A stretch of DNA of 41,773 bases from positions 1-41,773 of the forward strand of contig NZ_JAERVJ010000013.1 in NCBI RefSeq assembly GCF_016745395.1, given 5' to 3'. The notes under the pieces are model-generated. The model was not told where the DNA came from, ran no database searches, and saw only the letters and a program-made list of their open reading frames with translations. The position numbers and the translations under genes were made by a program. Positions 41,564 through 41,773 of the stretch are shown in pieces. This DNA comes from Methylocystis sp. Sn-Cys. GTDB lineage: Bacteria; Pseudomonadota; Alphaproteobacteria; Rhizobiales; Beijerinckiaceae. Positions within the stretch are counted from its first letter, which is position 1; each line of letters opens with the position of its first letter.

Positions 41564-41773
41564 GAATGATCTCGGCATAGCCGGCCCTGTCGCCGGCAAG
41601 GCCCAGCAGCTCCCCGGCGCGTTCGACATCGTCATGGTCGCCCGTGAACCGCGGCGCCCCGAACAAGCGAAACAGCGCGTGCAGGCGCCCGGCGGGGCTG
41701 AGCGCCGCCCCTGGGGCGGCGAGCAGCAGCGCGTCGCGCAAAGCGGCGTCATCCTCGCGCAGACGCGCCGCCG
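41562..41773 (-). pseudogene. DUF1403-family protein fragment at the window edge
   Basis: The minus strand is open from the window end and reads ALRDALLLAAPGAALSPAGRLHALFRLFG, then DDVERAGELLGLAGDRAGYAEIIRG, matching the R-E-D-D-A-A-L-R-D-A / GPAGR pattern of DUF1403, an uncharacterised helical family on rhizobial plasmids. It is cut at the IS6 end. The part upstream lies beyond the window. Confidence 0.45.

Noticed and set aside
1-41773. CRISPR arrays, tRNA and rRNA genes
   Set aside because: No regularly spaced short repeats, no cloverleaf-like sequence with a T-loop and no rRNA segment was noticed on either strand.

Overview
The window reads as a GC-rich alphaproteobacterial accessory region, probably a plasmid or a plasmid-derived island of a Hyphomicrobiales methylotroph or methanotroph. 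That host assignment is inference. It rests on the gene families present (a PQQ alcohol dehydrogenase of the lanthanide type with its periplasmic partner proteins, a MEDS-domain kinase, DUF932 and ParB plasmid genes, a DUF1403 fragment), not on any marker gene. No rRNA, tRNA or CRISPR array was seen.

Layout. Positions 1-8.5 kb are a graveyard: tails of an IS630 transposase and a cupin, an OsmC-type peroxidase, a damaged VOC protein, RND pump debris, a MEDS-PAS-histidine kinase split by an IS3-type element and by several frameshifts, a fused run of plasmid and metabolic fragments (PLP enzyme, ParB, DUF932, MmgE/PrpD) and a chimeric transposase. Positions 8.8-17.5 kb (minus strand) hold one compact eight-gene operon: PQQ alcohol dehydrogenase, XoxJ-like binding protein, cytochrome c, caa3-type oxidase subunits II, I and III, a small membrane protein, and CtaG fused to cytochrome c. 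Positions 17.7-24.0 kb (plus strand) hold a divergent operon: triheme cytochrome c, thiamine-diphosphate enzyme, membrane protein, gluconate-2-dehydrogenase subunit 3-like protein and GMC flavoprotein. Positions 24.0-27.2 kb (minus) hold a convergent operon of SDR, SMP-30 lactonase and FMN hydroxy-acid dehydrogenase.

Positions 27.3-27.8 kb are an IS6-type remnant. Positions 27.9-33.5 kb (minus) hold a tight operon chrB-chrA-DUF1259-NIS siderophore synthetase-like-MFS. Positions 33.6-34.6 kb are more debris (outer-membrane efflux protein, IS6 tail, ADP-ribosylglycohydrolase, IS6 head). Positions 34.7-40.6 kb (minus) hold a complete heavy-metal RND efflux operon (adaptor, pump, outer-membrane lipoprotein). 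The window ends with a damaged IS6-type element inserted next to a DUF1403 fragment.

How it may work together: the 8.8-17.5 kb operon encodes every protein needed to pass electrons from a periplasmic alcohol through cytochrome c to oxygen. Its oxidase subunit I lacks two residues that canonical A1-type oxidases use for proton conduction (the HPEVY glutamate is Trp, the K-channel lysine is Ala). The neighbouring operons add a second membrane-linked oxidation system (flavoprotein plus triheme cytochrome), a lactone/hydroxy-acid branch, and metal/oxyanion handling. All intact operons are separated by IS debris, which suggests assembly by successive transposition and deletion.
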